A stretch of 64,000 nt of DNA from Arthrobacter sp. MYb229 (lineage in GTDB: Bacteria > Actinomycetota > Actinomycetes > Actinomycetales > Micrococcaceae). Below, in pieces: positions 8,620-16,686 of the stretch. A program made the position numbers and the translations under genes. The stretch's first letter is position 1. Every line of letters starts with the position of its first letter. The stretch covers positions 62,001 through 126,000 of the forward strand of contig NZ_PCPS01000007.1 of assembly GCF_002975405.1 (NCBI RefSeq). Reading direction: 5' to 3'. The notes beneath the pieces were generated by a model. That model made no database searches, had not been told where the DNA came from, and saw only the letters and a program-made list of their open reading frames with translations.

Positions 8620-9099
8620 ATGGCTAAGAAGAACCAAGAAGATCGCATCATCGCGAGCAACCGCAAAGCGCGCCACGATTTTGAGATTCTAGATACCTTC
8701 GAAGCGGGCATGGTGCTGACAGGGACCGAGGTCAAGTCGCTGCGCGAAGGTAAAGCTTCGCTGGTGGACGGATTCGGCCAGTTCTACCGCAATGAGCTCT
8801 ACATTGAGAATTGCTACATTCCTGAGTACCTGAACGGTTCGTGGACTAATCATGCCGCACGCCGCCGCCGCAAGCTCTTGCTGCATCGTGCAGAACTGCT
8901 TAAGATCGAACGAAAAATCTCTGAGTCAGGCCTGACCATCGTCCCGCTGAAGTTGTACTTCAAAGACGGGCGCGCGAAGATCGAAATCGGCGTGGCTCGC
9001 GGTAAGCGCGAATACGATAAGCGACAGACGCTGCGTGAACAGCAAGATAACCGCGAAGCACTGCGTGCAATGCGAGAGCGTAATCGCGGACACGCATAA
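8620..9099 (+). CDS. smpB: SsrA-binding protein SmpB
   Basis: SmpB binds the tRNA-like domain of tmRNA and takes it to stalled ribosomes for trans-translation. The 159-residue protein starts [20 protein letters not shown] and contains [22 protein letters not shown] and [10 protein letters not shown], all family hallmarks, with a basic C-terminal tail (from about residue 130) that enters the empty mRNA channel. ATG 8620 is preceded by AAGGAG. Its RNA partner ssrA lies 105 bases downstream, the usual actinobacterial arrangement after ftsEX. Confidence 0.97.
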   Translation: MAKKNQEDRIIASNRKARHDFEILDTFEAGMVLTGTEVKSLREGKASLVDGFGQFYRNELYIENCYIPEYLNGSWTNHAARRRRKLLLHRAELLKIERKISESGLTIVPLKLYFKDGRAKIEIGVARGKREYDKRQTLREQQDNREALRAMRERNRGHA

Positions 9100-9204
9100 G
9101 CGTGAGGCGAAACTCGTTGGGATACCCTCCAAGATTGCGCTATGATTGTTTAACGCACCTTTGGTGTGGTTGTACCCGGGAAACCGGGACTGACAACAAA
9201 ATAC

Positions 9205-9570
9205 GGGGATGATCGGTTTCGACGGTGTGAGTCGCGACAGATGAAGCGGGCCGAGGATGCAAAGTTATCTCGTAAACGCTCTTTGCAAAACAATAAGTGC
9301 CGACTCAAAGCGCACTGACTTCGCTCTCGCTGCCTAAGCAGCCAGACAGTCCGTAAGCCAGGGGATGCTATCGCCCCTGTACCTTACGTCATTTAGATAG
9401 CCCCTGTATCCAGCGGCCGTTACCGCTGTTGGGTACATATTTTGGTAACTGTGCCTGGATCAACCACATGTTTGCGTGATGGTTGGGGCAGAGAAAATCC
9501 GCAGCAAACTGCGCCCGGAGAAGACCTGGCAACACCACATCGGACGGGAGTTCAATTCTCCCCATCTCCA
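9205..9570 (+). ncRNA. ssrA: transfer-messenger RNA (tmRNA)
   Basis: The 5' end GGGGATGATCGGTTTCGACG and the 3' end, with a T-arm GTTCAATTC and then CATCTCC plus A, form the tRNA-Ala-like domain: GGGGAUG pairs with CAUCUCC. CCA is not fully encoded and must be added. The reading frame starts with resume codon GCC at 9299 and runs to TAA at 9335-9337, encoding the degradation tag ADSKRTDFALAA, a typical actinobacterial tag ending in ALAA. Pseudoknot-like repeats fill 9338-9530. smpB lies just upstream and a strong terminator just downstream. Confidence 0.97.
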
Positions 9571-9578
9571 CGTATTTT

Positions 9579-9616
9579 AGCCCCGGGATCCTAGTGATCC
9601 CGGGGCTTCTTTTTTG
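9579..9616 (+). terminator. intrinsic terminator of ssrA
   Basis: A twelve-base perfect stem (AGCCCCGGGATC at 9579-9590 with GATCCCGGGGCT at 9596-9607) is followed by TTCTTTTTTG. Confidence 0.92.
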
Positions 9617-10618
9617 CTCGACGCCCAAATCGGCTTGACCATTGGCCGCGCGACCATGGCTCAACACGATACGCGGCACCTCGTTACCTTCCAATCGTTT
9701 CTTTCAATCAAGGTCCGAGGGATCCTCGCGGAAAATGGCAACGCTACTGCTGCTGTCCGGCGTTCTCGGGGTCATATGACGCAGCTGAGGCGACGCGTAT
9801 CCCACCCGGACATCACAGCCTCGGCGTAGGCATGCGCGGTCTGAAGGTACACCCAGTAGGCGTCCTCGACGGTGATCACGAATGAACTTGTCTCCGGCGA
9901 TTCCCAGCTTGTGGTTCCGTGCTGCGGTGTCCAGCCTTTGAAGGCTGCGATGCTTCGAGCTACCAGACCATTGAGGTATTGGTTTATTTTCTCGTCGGCT
10001 GATTGCTGCGGGTTCTCCGGCGTGGTGAGCTCATTGGCATAGTAGCGCAGCTCGGTGGAACCGATGTTGGCCCCAGTTCCCGCCTCAAAGGCGGGCGTCA
10101 TCCGAGATCCCGGGGCACTTCATCGGCGGTAAAGCCGGCAAGGGGCAGCGCAACTGCCAGGGGGTGCGGGGCTAATCTCGTCAGGAATCCTCCGTCAGGC
10201 ATCGGCAGGAGTTGTATCGTTCGGGGTGGAGAAATATCGTCAGACGATGCAGAACCACGGCCACCTGCCCAGCGGTTTCGTGGGAAAATCTTTCGGCCGG
10301 CAATTAATGCGAGCAATAATCCAGCGGATAGGGCAGATCCAGGCAGGGTGGTCGAGGACGAATCGCTTACGGAACCTTGCGGAACCTTGCGGTGGCCGCG
10401 GCAATGAATATTGATGGCGCAACGTTTGCAACTCGGCTAACTCCGGTCTCCAGCAGGCTTCGGACCACCGGTTCCGGGCCCTCCCAGCTGTGGATATGAT
10501 AGGTAACAAGGAGCCTTGCGAGCGAGTCCATGTCGCGGGGCTGCCGTTTACCACCTAGACTTAAACAGAACGGCCAAGCCGATGGCCAGATCGCTGAAAC
10601 GGAGTGAGATCGAAAACG
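9617..10618. other. poorly coding segment downstream of tmRNA, possible insertion remnant
   Basis: About 1 kb separates the ssrA terminator from the next clear gene. It holds short frames only, mainly on the minus strand (54 aa at 10367-10531, up to 72 aa at 10098-10316, 109 aa at 9772-10101), the last two joined by an ATGA overlap. A perfect 10-base tandem duplication (GGAACCTTGC twice, 10371-10390) lies in the first of these, just before its stop. The 3' end of ssrA is a classic integration site, so a decayed island is plausible. No integrase or direct repeat of the ssrA end was seen. Confidence 0.4.
9772..10101 (-). CDS. hypothetical protein, unknown
   Basis: This 109-residue frame has natural-looking composition and GC-rich third positions. 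It is rich in Thr, Ala and aromatic residues (segments RYYANELTTPEN, AFKGWTPQHG, EDAYWVYLQTAHAYAEA), with no signal peptide, membrane helix or motif that I recognise. Its ATG overlaps the TGA of a preceding minus-strand frame (10098-10316) whose start contains a short hydrophobic run (GLLLALIAG), so the two could be pieces of one membrane-anchored protein broken by a frameshift. It may be a gene or a remnant; its position behind ssrA favours acquired DNA. Confidence 0.35.
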   Translation of the reverse strand: MTPAFEAGTGANIGSTELRYYANELTTPENPQQSADEKINQYLNGLVARSIAAFKGWTPQHGTTSWESPETSSFVITVEDAYWVYLQTAHAYAEAVMSGWDTRRLSCVI

Positions 10619-11098
10619 ATGGGTAAAAACGGTTCCCAGCGGGTATCACCGGCAATTTCGGCAATCTATGCTGTGATCGCGTTCCTCCTCGAGGTGGGAT
10701 TGCTTTTCGCCGCCGCGCTGGCCGCCATCGCCTTCATTCCCTGGCCGACGATTCCAGCGATCCTCGTGGTCGTGGTGCCTTTGCTGATCATCTGGGCGCT
10801 GTTCTTCTCGCCTAAGGCGAAGTTCCGGCTCCGCTTGCGCACACGCTTGATGCTCATTCATCTGATTTACCTGGTCGGTGCCTACGTGCTCTGGCTGAGC
10901 GTGGATCATTCATTCACCGATCAATCGCAAATCTGGGCGATCGCGATGCTTTCCTTGACTGGAATTAGCGCAATCTTGATTCTGGCTACCGGCGGATATG
11001 TGGTTCCACATGACCGCGAGAAGCGTGCACCGGTCGCGCCGCAACCTGCACAGGATGCCAAGCGCAGCCAAAATCGTGGACGCCGCGCGGCACGCTAA
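10619..11098 (+). CDS. DUF2568 (YrdB-like) four-helix membrane protein
   Basis: The 159-residue protein has four hydrophobic segments (about residues 14-38, 43-63, 75-95 and 105-125), a central FFSPKAKFRLR that matches the conserved turn of DUF2568 proteins, and a basic hydrophilic C-tail. Function of the family is unknown. ATG 10619 is preceded by GGAGTGAG; a GTG five codons earlier is possible. It stands alone between the ssrA-side segment and a convergent operon, with a terminator hairpin after it. Confidence 0.65.
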   Translation: MGKNGSQRVSPAISAIYAVIAFLLEVGLLFAAALAAIAFIPWPTIPAILVVVVPLLIIWALFFSPKAKFRLRLRTRLMLIHLIYLVGAYVLWLSVDHSFTDQSQIWAIAMLSLTGISAILILATGGYVVPHDREKRAPVAPQPAQDAKRSQNRGRRAAR

Positions 11099-11117
11099 GT
11101 TTTCGCTGCAAGTAATG

Positions 11118-11145
11118 AGGGGCTCGGTCGGCTGACCGGGCCCTT
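11118..11145. terminator. hairpin between convergent DUF2568 gene and crcB operon
   Basis: AGGGGCTCGGTC (11118-11129) pairs with GACCGGGCCCTT (11134-11145) through twelve pairs including wobbles. It lies between two converging genes and probably serves both directions, though it lacks a long U-tract. Confidence 0.6.
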
Positions 11146-11167
11146 GCTCATACCCGCCACGCAAGGT

Positions 11168-11578
11168 TTAGACGTTCAGCAACCAGCCCAGCAGCCCGGC
11201 GGTTCCGGCCAGTGACAGCGTGCCTAACAGGAACATGATGGCGCGGGCGCGGTTTACCTCGTAGAGCAGGTGGAAGCCGACGAAGAGGGTGCTTGCCGTC
11301 GTCAACGAACCGCAGAATCCGGTCGTCAGCAACCATAGCCGGTCCGCGGTAGATGTGCTGCCGGCGAAGTTATCCCGAGCGAGCTCTAGTCCGTGAGCGT
11401 GCGCATAGCCAAGGAAAAGGCCCAGCGCGAAGGTTCCAACGATGTTGGCGGCGAGGATTCCGAGCGGCCAGCCACGCCAGAGGCTGTGGGTATCGCCATG
11501 GGTGGCAGGAAGCGCTCTGTCAAGCAGATATCGTCCCACCGCGCCCAGCGCCCCAGCCAGCAGCAAGAGCCCGATCAT
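11168..11578 (-). CDS. crcB: fluoride channel/exporter subunit CrcB (Fluc), second of a pair
   Basis: Fluc proteins are small four-helix dual-topology dimers that let fluoride leave the cytosol. This 136-residue copy has GALGAVGRYLLDR at the N-terminus, the conserved Asn in ILAANIVGTFALG, and the channel motif TTGFCGSLTTASTL with the phenylalanine/threonine track. Its ATG overlaps the stop of the other crcB (ATGA). Where two crcB genes sit side by side, the products are usually an obligate heterodimer with fixed opposite orientation. It is the last gene of the aroA operon. Confidence 0.93.
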   Translation of the reverse strand: MIGLLLLAGALGAVGRYLLDRALPATHGDTHSLWRGWPLGILAANIVGTFALGLFLGYAHAHGLELARDNFAGSTSTADRLWLLTTGFCGSLTTASTLFVGFHLLYEVNRARAIMFLLGTLSLAGTAGLLGWLLNV

Positions 11579-11967
11579 GGGCGGCCCTCGGACGCTGGGA
11601 CCAGACGCAGGATGACTCGGTGGGTGGTGAAGACCGCGGCCAGGCACAGGGCGACGGTCAGGGCCAAATAGCCCAGGTAGCCGGTGGCGCTCATCGCGGT
11701 GAAGAGCAGCAGCACGGTGGACAGGGTGGTGAATGCGCCACAGAAACCGGTACCGGCGGCCAGCTGGAGCAGCGGATTCAATGGCCTGCGGGCGCCGTAG
11801 GCGCTCAGCCCGGCCAGGGCGGTGCTGCCCAGCACATTGACCAGCAATGTCGACGCGGCCCACTCGTTGGCTGGCAGGAGCATGTCCACCCCGACCCGGA
11901 CGTAGGCTCCGAGTGCGCCGCCAATTGCTACCGCAAAGAGCCGGTAGACGGTCTCCCTGCGGATCAC
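11575..11967 (-). CDS. crcB: fluoride channel/exporter subunit CrcB (Fluc), first of a pair
   Basis: This 130-residue paralogue carries AIGGALGAYVRVGVD, the pore asparagine in LLVNVLGSTALAG and GTGFCGAFTTLSTVLL, the Fluc signature. The GTG start at 11967 overlaps the TGA of the metalloregulator gene (GTGA), which fixes it against longer alternatives. It ends by overlapping the next crcB. No fluoride-riboswitch-like element precedes it inside the operon, so expression is tied to the upstream genes. Confidence 0.92.
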   Translation of the reverse strand: MIRRETVYRLFAVAIGGALGAYVRVGVDMLLPANEWAASTLLVNVLGSTALAGLSAYGARRPLNPLLQLAAGTGFCGAFTTLSTVLLLFTAMSATGYLGYLALTVALCLAAVFTTHRVILRLVPASEGRP

Positions 11968-12587
11968 AGTTCGCGAACCCAGATCAGCGATGCCGAGATG
12001 TAATCCAGGCCGTGCGGAATCTCGATAACCGCTCCGGGGACGAGCCCCAGGTCCTTGGCGCGGCGCAGGAAATCCGGGTCCTCGTCGCTGACCCGGCAAA
12101 TGACCGCGCGCGGTCCGTCGAAGCGGTCCAGCCGTTGCGCATCGCGTGCGGCCAGCACGCCGGCGGCCGAGGGGATTGCGTCTCCGTGCGGGTCTACCGC
12201 CGGGTGGCCCAGACGTGCATGCAGCGCGTCGATGAATCGGTCGGTGACGGTATGCTCGAGCTGTTCAGCCTCGTCGTGGACCTCGTCCCAGCCGTAGCCG
12301 AGCTCATCGCGCAGGAAGGTCTCCAGGATGCGGTGCCGGCGCACCATGCGCAGCGCTTCGCGCCGCCCGGTGGCGCGAAGCGAGATGGCCCCGCGCGGAA
12401 TATGGTCCACCAGGTTCTTGGCCGCCAGCTTTTGCACCATCGCGGTGGCCGAGGCGGGGGACAGGCCCAGCTGGTCGGCCAGCGCACCGGTGCCGACCGG
12501 TGTCTCTTCCCACTCGGTGAGCAGGTACAGCGCCTTGAGGTAGTCTTCCTCGCTGGTGGTCAGCTTGCGCGGATCATATCCGGGCAT
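11964..12587 (-). CDS. mntR: DtxR/MntR-family metal-dependent repressor, manganese-type site
   Basis: The 207-residue protein has the DtxR winged helix (TTSEEDYLKALYLL to about residue 75, with recognition helix SPASATAMVQKLAAK), the dimerisation domain with LRMVRRHRILETFL, and a C-terminal SH3/FeoA-like domain. Aligned by eye to DtxR, the primary-site Met10 is Asp15 and Cys102 is Glu108, while Glu111 and His112 are kept. Asp/Glu at those places are characteristic of MntR-type manganese sensors, so manganese is more likely than iron. The ancillary site (His85, Glu89, His104) is also kept. The gene sits two bases after hisN and overlaps crcB. The symbol is provisional. Confidence 0.85.
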   Translation of the reverse strand: MPGYDPRKLTTSEEDYLKALYLLTEWEETPVGTGALADQLGLSPASATAMVQKLAAKNLVDHIPRGAISLRATGRREALRMVRRHRILETFLRDELGYGWDEVHDEAEQLEHTVTDRFIDALHARLGHPAVDPHGDAIPSAAGVLAARDAQRLDRFDGPRAVICRVSDEDPDFLRRAKDLGLVPGAVIEIPHGLDYISASLIWVREL

Positions 12588-12589
12588 GG

Positions 12590-13384
12590 CTAGCCGCGGT
12601 TCAGATAGGGCAGGATCGCGTCGTGCAGCTTCCCGTTGCTGGCCAGCGCGTTGCCTTCGTGGCAGCCCTCCACGCCGGCGATGCTGGTGAAGCGGCCACC
12701 GGCCTCGCGTACGACGGGGACCAGCGCGGCCATGTCGTAGAGCTCCAGTTCCGGTTCGAAGGCGGCGTCCACCGCGCCCTCGGCGACCAGCGCGTAGGAC
12801 AGGAAATCGCCATAGCCGCGGGTGCGCCAGGCCGTCCCAAGCAGTTCGAGCAGGCCATCGAGCTTGCCGCGCTCCTTCCAGCCGTTCAGCGACGCGTAGG
12901 ACAGCGAGGCGTCGGGCAGTTCGGCCACCGCCGAGACCGCCAAGCGTCGTTGGCCTTCGCTGCCCGGCTCGGTGACGAACGCCCCCAACCCGGTGGCCGC
13001 ATGCCAGCGTCGGGAAAGCGCCGGAGCGGAAACCACGCCGAGCACCGGCTCGTCGTCGATGAGCAGCGCGATCAGCGTCGCCCACACCGGCACGCGGCGC
13101 ACGAAGTTCTTCGTCCCGTCGATCGGGTCGATGACCCACCGCCGGGAACCGGTGCCGTGCACCCCGAATTCCTCGCCGAGCACCGAATCTTCGGGGCGGT
13201 GCGCGGCGAGCTCTGCGAGGATCAGTTCCTCGGCGCCGCGGTCGGCGTCGGAGACCGGGGTCATATCTGGTTTGGTTTCCACCCGCAGGTCGTTCGAACC
13301 GTAGCGGGCCAAGGTGAGCGCATCGACCTTATCGGCCATCGCCAAGGCGAATTCAAGGTCTTGCTGCAAGGTGTATTCGGCCAT
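12590..13384 (-). CDS. hisN: histidinol-phosphatase, inositol monophosphatase family
   Basis: The 264-residue protein has the IMPase metal motifs: GEEFG (about residues 70-74), WVIDPIDGTKNFVRRVP and, near the C-terminus, ELELYDMAALVPVVREAGG. Actinobacteria use a HisN of this family for the last phosphatase step of histidine synthesis (histidinol phosphate to histidinol), which fits length and the N-terminus (LQQDLEFALAMADKVDALTL). A broader sugar or inositol phosphatase role cannot be excluded. It lies 12 bases after rsgA in the aroA operon. Confidence 0.85.
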   Translation of the reverse strand: MAEYTLQQDLEFALAMADKVDALTLARYGSNDLRVETKPDMTPVSDADRGAEELILAELAAHRPEDSVLGEEFGVHGTGSRRWVIDPIDGTKNFVRRVPVWATLIALLIDDEPVLGVVSAPALSRRWHAATGLGAFVTEPGSEGQRRLAVSAVAELPDASLSYASLNGWKERGKLDGLLELLGTAWRTRGYGDFLSYALVAEGAVDAAFEPELELYDMAALVPVVREAGGRFTSIAGVEGCHEGNALASNGKLHDAILPYLNRG

Positions 13385-13396
13385 GGTGTGGTGGCG

Positions 13397-14491
13397 CTAG
13401 AGCGCGCCCAGCTCCTTCTCGTGCGTGGTGTCCTCGGTGGTGATCAGTCGGCGGTAGGAAGCCAGCCGGGAGGCGGCGGCCGGAGGCGTTGCCGGATCCT
13501 GCACCCAGGCTTCCAGCGCGCAGCCGGCGGCGTTGGCATGGTGGTTGCAGCCGCGCGGGCAGCCGGTGGCGATATCCGCCAGCTCCTCGAAGGCGCCCAG
13601 AATATTGTCCGGATCCACCAGGCCCAGCCCGAAGGACCGGATGCCGGGGGTGTCGATCAGCCAGCCGCCGGCGGCCTCGCCCAGGCGCAGCGCCAACGCA
13701 TTCGAGGAGGTGTGCCGGCCGCGGCCGGTCACCGAGTTCACCTGCCCGGTGGCACGGGTGGACCCGGTCAGCGCGTTGACCAGCGTGGATTTGCCCACCC
13801 CGGAATGGCCGAGCACCACCGAGACGCAGCCGGAGAGCAGCTCTTCAAGTTCGTGCAGCGCGCCGACCGCGAGCCGGGCGCTGGATCCGTCGGCGCCGCG
13901 CGCATCCACCCCGGTGGCTTCATCCCCGGTGGTGCGCGAGATGACTACCGGCAGTGCCAGCCCCTCGTAGTGGCCCAGGAATTCGGCAGGGTCCTTCACA
14001 TCGGCTTTGGTCACGCAGAGCACCGGCTGGATCCCGGCGTCATAGGCGGCCACCAGGGCGCGGTCCACGAAGCCGGTGCGCGGCTCGGGGTTGGCTGCGG
14101 CGACCACGATCACCAGCTTGTCGACATTCGCCACGACCACCCGCGCGGTCGCGTCGGTGTCATCGGCGCTGCGGCGGAGCAGCGTGGTGCGTTCCTCGAT
14201 GCGCACCAGCCGTGCCAGGGTGTCGGGCTTGCCGCTGGTGTCGCCGACCAGCGCCACCAGATCCCCGGGCACCACCGCCTGGCGGCGCAGCTCGCGGGCG
14301 CGCGCGGCGACCACGATCCGCTCCTCGGGCGTGTCCTCGTCCAGAATCGCCGTGTAGCGCCCGCGGTCCACGGTGATGATGCGTCCGATGACCGCCTTCT
14401 CGTAGGTCGGGCGCTCCTTGGTGCGCGGGCGGGAGCCCTTCTTATTCGGCCGGACCCGCACGGTGAAATCGTCGTATTCGCTGTAGCTCAT
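13397..14491 (-). CDS. rsgA: ribosome small-subunit GTPase RsgA
   Basis: RsgA is a circularly permuted GTPase that checks late 30S assembly. The 364 residues show the N-terminal OB fold (about 40-110), G4 motif TKAD before G1 GHSGVGKST and G3 DTPG (the permuted order), and the C-terminal zinc knuckle CPRGCNHHANAAGC. The basic N-terminal tail (RVRPNKKGSRPRTKERP) is common in actinobacterial copies. ATG 14491 overlaps the aroA stop by one base (TGATG), so the two are translationally coupled. Confidence 0.96.
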   Translation of the reverse strand: MSYSEYDDFTVRVRPNKKGSRPRTKERPTYEKAVIGRIITVDRGRYTAILDEDTPEERIVVAARARELRRQAVVPGDLVALVGDTSGKPDTLARLVRIEERTTLLRRSADDTDATARVVVANVDKLVIVVAAANPEPRTGFVDRALVAAYDAGIQPVLCVTKADVKDPAEFLGHYEGLALPVVISRTTGDEATGVDARGADGSSARLAVGALHELEELLSGCVSVVLGHSGVGKSTLVNALTGSTRATGQVNSVTGRGRHTSSNALALRLGEAAGGWLIDTPGIRSFGLGLVDPDNILGAFEELADIATGCPRGCNHHANAAGCALEAWVQDPATPPAAASRLASYRRLITTEDTTHEKELGAL

Positions 14492-15831
14492 CAGCCAGCC
14501 TGACCCGGTGCGCCAGGCGCCGCGGTGCCGGCCATCTGCGCCCACAGCCGCGGGAAATCTGGCATGGTCTTGGCGGTGGTGGCGATGTTTTCCACGCGTA
14601 CCCCGTCGATGGCCAGACCCAGCAGCGCGCCGGCGGTGGCCATCCGGTGGTCCTCATAGCTGTGCAGGTCCGCCGCCTGTAGCGCACCGGGTTCGATGCG
14701 CAGCCCATCCTCGGTGGCGCGCACTCGGGCGCCCACCTTGGCCAGCTCGGTTTCCAGCGCGGCGAGCCGGTCGGTTTCGTGGCCGCGCAGGTGCCCGATG
14801 CCGTGCAGCGTACTCGGCGCATCGGCCAGTACGCACAGCGCCGCCAGGGTGGGGGCCAGCTCGGAGGCGTCCGCGTAGTCGATCCCGTGGATGGTCCCGG
14901 AGCCGCGCACCGAGAGCACCCCGTCCGCGGAGCGCGCGACCTCGGCGCCCATGGCGCTAAGGATCTGCACCCATTTACCGCCGACCTGGGTGGTGTTTTC
15001 GGGCCAGAAGGGCACCCGCACGGTGCCTGCGGTGGCCAGCGCCGCGGCCAGGAACGGTCCGGCGTTGGACAGGTCCGGTTCCACGGTGACGGTGAAGCCG
15101 GCGATGGCCCCGGGGGCGATCTGCCAGCCGCGCCCGTCGGCGTCCTCCGCGACCGCAACGCCTAGTTCGCGCAGCGTGGCCACGGTCATCAGGATGTGGT
15201 CGGGACTGGCGATCTGCCCTGCGGCGGCCCGCAGGTGCAGCCCGCCGGGCAGCGCATGCCCGATGAGCAGCATCGCGGAAATGAATTGGGAGCTGGCCGA
15301 AGCATCGATGGTGACCGATTCGCGCGCGGCCACCGCGGAGGCATCCATGGTGAAGGGCAGCATGGAGGGCTGTGCGTCGAAGTCGAATTTGACGCCGAGC
15401 GCGGCCAGCGCGTCAAGCACCGGGGCCATCGGGCGCACCCGGGCGGCGGGGTCCCCGTCGAAGTGGACCTTCGCCCCGGTGACGGCCGCCAATGCGGGCA
15501 CAAAGCGCATCACGGTGCCGGCCAGTCCGCAGTCCACGCGCGGGGTTTCGGCGCCCGCGGGGACACCGGGGGTGAGCACCACCGTGGTGGATCCGTCCTC
15601 CTGCGCGGTTCGCTGAACGCGCACGCCGAACTGCTCCAGGGCGCGCAGCATCAGTTCCGTATCGCGGCTGATCAGCGTGTTGTGGATCGTGGAGGGTGAA
15701 TCTGCCAGCGCGGCCAACACCAGATACCGGTTGGTCAAGGATTTCGACGCCGGAACGCTCACCGTCGCATCCAGCGCGCCGGAGGCAAAAGGTGCCTCCC
15801 ACCAGTTCAGCTCGCTTCCATGAGTGCTCAC
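14491..15831 (-). CDS. aroA: 3-phosphoshikimate 1-carboxyvinyltransferase (EPSP synthase)
   Basis: AroA transfers enolpyruvyl from PEP to shikimate-3-phosphate, the sixth step of the shikimate pathway. The 446-residue protein has [18 protein letters not shown] near the N-terminus, the [15 protein letters not shown] motif ([11 protein letters not shown] corresponds to the usual GNAGTAMR) and [13 protein letters not shown] near the C-terminus. The GTG start at 15831 is preceded by GAAGGAAG at a rather long distance. It is the first gene of the minus-strand operon aroA-rsgA-hisN-mntR-crcB-crcB and is divergent from sigH, an arrangement also seen in mycobacteria and other actinobacteria. Confidence 0.96.
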   Translation of the reverse strand: MSTHGSELNWWEAPFASGALDATVSVPASKSLTNRYLVLAALADSPSTIHNTLISRDTELMLRALEQFGVRVQRTAQEDGSTTVVLTPGVPAGAETPRVDCGLAGTVMRFVPALAAVTGAKVHFDGDPAARVRPMAPVLDALAALGVKFDFDAQPSMLPFTMDASAVAARESVTIDASASSQFISAMLLIGHALPGGLHLRAAAGQIASPDHILMTVATLRELGVAVAEDADGRGWQIAPGAIAGFTVTVEPDLSNAGPFLAAALATAGTVRVPFWPENTTQVGGKWVQILSAMGAEVARSADGVLSVRGSGTIHGIDYADASELAPTLAALCVLADAPSTLHGIGHLRGHETDRLAALETELAKVGARVRATEDGLRIEPGALQAADLHSYEDHRMATAGALLGLAIDGVRVENIATTAKTMPDFPRLWAQMAGTAAPGAPGQAG

Positions 15832-15878
15832 AGAGATAATCGCACTTCCTTCAAATCAGCCGTTGGACTCTTGGCATA

Positions 15879-15884
15879 ATTCTA
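15879..15884 (-). promoter_or_regulatory. candidate -10 box for the aroA operon
   Basis: On the minus strand CGGCTAGAATTATG contains TAGAAT, close to the actinobacterial -10 consensus. Transcription would start near 15871, leaving a leader of about 40 bases with GAAGGAAG before the GTG. No clear -35 was seen. Confidence 0.45.
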
Positions 15885-15899
15885 GCCGAGAGCGTGGCG

Positions 15900-15925
15900 G
15901 GAATAACCGCACAGCTACCGCGGTT
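15900..15925 (+). promoter_or_regulatory. SigH/SigR-type autoregulatory promoter of sigH
   Basis: GGAAT at 15900-15904 and GTT at 15923-15925 are separated by 18 bases, the consensus for actinobacterial SigR/SigH promoters (GGAAT-N18/19-GTT). It faces sigH and would start transcription around 15931-15934. An in-frame GTG sits at 15935, so the mRNA could encode a longer SigH isoform. Confidence 0.8.
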
Positions 15926-16019
15926 GAGATAAGTGTGACGACGATTGAAGACATTCAGACGCAGCAGACGGCTTGCCCCGGTGTGAGCCGCACCCTGTCC
16001 AGCCATCGGGCCAAGCGCG

Positions 16020-16025
16020 TAGACT
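16020..16025 (+). promoter_or_regulatory. candidate second -10 box (TAGACT) of sigH
   Basis: TAGACT (TANNNT type) lies eight bases before the ATG at 16034 and five before an in-frame GTG at 16031. With the usual 6-8 base discriminator this would give a leaderless mRNA for the short SigH. The -35 region is not recognisable. Confidence 0.4.
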
Positions 16026-16033
16026 CTGTGGTG

Positions 16034-16684
16034 ATGACTGATAACACCGTGGACACGGACTTGCCCGATGTGAGCAAGGAGACCGATCAACAACGTCGCG
16101 AGCGCTTCGAACGCGATGCGCTCGGCTATGTCGACCAGCTGTACTCGGCGGCGCTGCGCATGGCGCGCAACCCGTCGGACGCCGAAGATTTGGTTCAGGA
16201 GGCCTTCACGAAGGCCTACTCGGCATTCCATCAGTACAAGCCCGGCACGAATCTGAAGGCCTGGCTGTACCGGATTCTGACGAACACCTACATCAACCTG
16301 TACCGCAAGCGGCAGCGCGAGCCGCAACGCACCTCCACCGACACGGTCGAGGACTGGCAGATGGCCGCCGCGATGGAGCATTCCTCCACCGGGTTGCGCT
16401 CCGCGGAGGCCGAGGCCTTGGACCACCTGCCGGACTCGGATGTGAAGGCTGCGCTGCAGTCCATCGGCGAGGATTTCAGGATGGCTGTCTACTTCGTGGA
16501 CGTCGAGGGCTTCAGCTACAAGGAAGCGGCCGAAATCCTCGGGGTGCCGATCGGCACGGTGATGTCTCGGTTGCATCGCGGACGCAAGTCGTTGCGTGAA
16601 CTACTCGCAGATTATGCAGCCGACCGCGGCATCAAGCCGGCGGAGAGCAAAACCAAGGCCACAGCGAAGAAAGCAGAGAAGTAG
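16034..16684 (+). CDS. sigH: ECF RNA polymerase sigma factor SigH (SigR/RpoE group)
   Basis: SigH directs the thiol-oxidative and heat stress regulon. The 216-residue form from ATG 16034 contains region 2 ([27 protein letters not shown], quoted here in overlapping parts: [15 protein letters not shown] and [10 protein letters not shown]), [35 protein letters not shown] and region 4 [17 protein letters not shown], matching mycobacterial SigH and streptomycete SigR. The start is ambiguous: no Shine-Dalgarno precedes the ATG, and in-frame GTGs at 16031, 16028 and 15935 exist. The anti-sigma gene rsrA follows two bases after the stop. A SigH-type promoter precedes the gene, giving positive feedback. 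Confidence 0.95.
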   Translation: MTDNTVDTDLPDVSKETDQQRRERFERDALGYVDQLYSAALRMARNPSDAEDLVQEAFTKAYSAFHQYKPGTNLKAWLYRILTNTYINLYRKRQREPQRTSTDTVEDWQMAAAMEHSSTGLRSAEAEALDHLPDSDVKAALQSIGEDFRMAVYFVDVEGFSYKEAAEILGVPIGTVMSRLHRGRKSLRELLADYAADRGIKPAESKTKATAKKAEK

Positions 16685-16686
16685 CG

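Noticed and set aside
10367-10531. 54-codon minus-strand frame with a 10-base tandem duplication near its end, as a simple frameshifted gene.
   Set aside because: Removing one duplicate joins it to a frame with unnatural composition rather than to the better-looking downstream frame, so the duplication alone does not restore a plausible protein.
11168-12587. A fluoride riboswitch (crcB motif) before the crcB pair.
   Set aside because: The two crcB genes overlap each other and the upstream regulator by 4 nt; there is no leader to hold an aptamer, and no matching sequence was seen inside the upstream gene.
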